NCBI GenBank assembly: GCA_910587045.1
Contig: CAJULG010000002.1
Location: 1 to 64,000 of the forward strand
DNA: 64,000 nucleotides
Direction: 5' to 3'
Source: an uncultured Lachnospiraceae bacterium
GTDB taxonomy: Bacteria; Bacillota; Clostridia; Lachnospirales; Lachnospiraceae
Part shown: one piece after another, positions 62,786-64,000 of the stretch
How positions within the stretch are numbered: the stretch's first letter is position 1
Layout of the letters: each line of letters opens with the position of its first letter
The notes under the pieces: model-generated
Database searches by the model: none
What the model saw: only the letters and a program-made list of their open reading frames with translations
What the model was told of the DNA's origin: nothing
Made by a program: the position numbers and the translations under genes

Positions 62786-63892
62786 TCAGCGTTCGTATAC
62801 GGTATAGTTTTGTTCCCGCAGCAGATCTGCAGCATTGATGGCATCCTGATTTGTATAGAAGGATATTCGCAGGACCCCTTCCTCATCCTCCCGGTTATGG
62901 GAAATGCCAAGATTTTTCAGATTAATTCCCTCACTGCTGATATTGTGTATTACACCTTCAATGGAGCCAGGCTCATCCGGAATATCAACAAAGATCTCGT
63001 AATTCATCCGGATAACACCGGTGGCATTATTTGGAATGGAATCCCGGTAGGATTGCGCATTCTGAAAGAATTGATGGATATGATGCTGATCTCTTTTGTG
63101 GATTGCCTGTATGACCTGTTGTAATTCTTCGATATATTCCTCTAATCCTGCAATGATATTTGCAGGATTGCTTAAAAGAATATGTTCCCAGATCAGCGGA
63201 TTGGAGGAGGCAATCCGGGTAATATCCTTAAATCCGCCGGCGGCCAGTTGACGATACATACCCTTTGCATCATCATGTTCCCGTACCAGATTGACCAGTC
63301 CGGAAGCAATAATATGAGGGATATGACTGATATAGGCAGTGGTCTGATCGTGCCGGGCAGGGGAATAGACAATAGCAATAGCACCCAGATCTTCAATAAA
63401 GGTACAGAATTCCTCTACCCGTTCCTGCCGGACAGAGGAGGAAGGGGTTATAAAGTAATATGCGTTTTCAATTAAATGATCATGAGCAGCAGCATAACCG
63501 GAACGCTCGGAACCGACCATAGGATGGCCGCCGATAAACGCATCACTGAGTCCCATATCCAGGACAGCCTGGTAGATATCTGTTTTAACGCTTCCGACAT
63601 CCGTTAAAATGCAATCCGGTTTTATCAGTGTTTTTAATGTAGAGAGATACTGAATATTATAATGAACCGGCGCACACAGAAAGATATAATCACATTGGGA
63701 AAAATGATCGTTGATCTGTGTAACAGGAACATCTATGATTCCCTCGCTGACAGCAGAGTTCAGGGCTCTGGTATCAACATCAAAGGCTGTAATTGTATAA
63801 TGCGGAAATATTCTCCGGATGGATTTGGCGATGGAACCGCCGATCAGTCCTAATCCGATGAATCCGATCGAAAATGGTTTGGAAATATTCAT
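62786..63892 (-). CDS. tyrA: Prephenate dehydrogenase with ACT domain
   Basis: A 368-residue enzyme making 4-hydroxyphenylpyruvate for tyrosine. The NAD site GFIGLGLIGGSIAKSI is at 10-25, and GGHPMVGSERSGYAAAHDHLIENAYY and YISHIPHIIASGLV contain active-site residues. A C-terminal ACT domain (VDIPDEPGSIEGVIHNISSEGINLKNLGISHN, about 300-368) implies amino-acid feedback. With aroA it forms an aromatic unit near the T-box-controlled pheST. Confidence 0.95.
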   Translation of the reverse strand: MNISKPFSIGFIGLGLIGGSIAKSIRRIFPHYTITAFDVDTRALNSAVSEGIIDVPVTQINDHFSQCDYIFLCAPVHYNIQYLSTLKTLIKPDCILTDVGSVKTDIYQAVLDMGLSDAFIGGHPMVGSERSGYAAAHDHLIENAYYFITPSSSVRQERVEEFCTFIEDLGAIAIVYSPARHDQTTAYISHIPHIIASGLVNLVREHDDAKGMYRQLAAGGFKDITRIASSNPLIWEHILLSNPANIIAGLEEYIEELQQVIQAIHKRDQHHIHQFFQNAQSYRDSIPNNATGVIRMNYEIFVDIPDEPGSIEGVIHNISSEGINLKNLGISHNREDEEGVLRISFYTNQDAINAADLLREQNYTVYER

Positions 63893-63928
63893 ATAACAGT
63901 ACCTGTCCTTTTTATGTTTGTTGTATGT

Positions 63929-63957
63929 ATTTTATTCTGTATACAATGTTATGTCAA
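63929..63957 (-). promoter_or_regulatory. Promoter of tyrA-aroA
   Basis: On the minus strand TTGACA (63957-63952), 17-base spacer, TAAAAT (63934-63929). Confidence 0.6.
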
Positions 63958-63969
63958 TGCACTACTGCG

Positions 63970-64000
63970 TTAAAGTGCAGCCAGCTCTTCCGGTGTCAGG
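63970..64000 (-). CDS. C-terminal end of an unidentified minus-strand gene
   Basis: Reading inward from the window edge the last codons are LTPEELAAL followed by TAA at 63972-63970. The helix-like ending looks protein-coding and the orientation matches tyrA. Too little is present to name it. Confidence 0.35.
   Translation of the reverse strand, partial: LTPEELAAL

Overview
The window reads as a chromosomal segment of a gut-type Lachnospiraceae (Clostridia, Firmicutes). This rests on a raiA-type leader RNA in front of long-form hpf, a prfB with the classical +1 frameshift site, a phenylalanine T-box in front of pheST, AGGAGG-type ribosome binding sites, Clostridia-type AgrB/AgrD proteins and several small proteins typical of that family. 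I see no rRNA, tRNA, CRISPR array or complete insertion sequence.

Layout. 1-2400: a minus-strand accessory patch with a shortened ParE-like toxin and its antitoxin, two tandem near-duplicate XRE regulators, and a membrane protein with a frameshifted XRE partner. 2400-11860: housekeeping block with a DnaA-box-like cluster, raiA-motif RNA, hpf, secA, prfB, a CheW-like protein, and hom / apgM-type (putative homoserine kinase) / lysC. 11862-14432 (minus): a zinc-dependent phospholipase C-like protein and a membrane diguanylate cyclase. 14623-22266: a cytosolic ParB-like/BMP fusion, phosphoesterase, SseB-like, metallo-beta-lactamase fold and zinc-ribbon proteins, methionine aminopeptidase, and a membrane HdeD-like domain fused to threonine synthase. 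22431-24809: queD-queE-folE-queC, the route from GTP to preQ0. Then a lipid kinase (minus), glmM and a divergent clpX.

29044-52546 is the most notable part: a single-direction run of about 21 genes encoding a contractile injection system (CIS). It holds a MalT/SARP-type regulator, AAA+ ATPase, sheath, two tube proteins, a LysM tube-initiator-like protein, gpD-like hub, two gpJ-like wedge proteins, a gpI-like protein, an Ig-ended fibre or baseplate candidate, Pvc16-type terminator, gp25, spike and PAAR-like tip. Three membrane proteins sit inside the operon: a single-pass protein with a possible pseudokinase-like head, a 15-repeat MORN protein, and a sensor with a degenerate nucleotide-cyclase domain. 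No tape-measure protein and no obvious effector is visible. The membrane proteins suggest a particle docked at the cell membrane rather than a freely released one; this is inference.

52650-55634 is a complete agr-type quorum-sensing module in the order agrB-agrD-agrA-agrC, directly downstream of the tip gene. The 50-residue AgrD (predicted ring Cys-Pro-Leu-Phe-Ser) is short and easily missed. Four phased TGTTWA repeats lie just before the CIS regulator and two 10-bp direct repeats lie before agrB, so density-dependent control of the injection system is a testable hypothesis. The end of agrC runs into the promoter of the pheS T-box, which may mark the edge of the inserted cassette.

55573-64000: promoter, T-box, an array of about six hairpins including a 76-bp tandem repeat, pheS, pheT, queA, two small proteins, then aroA and tyrA on the minus strand and the last codons of a further minus-strand gene.
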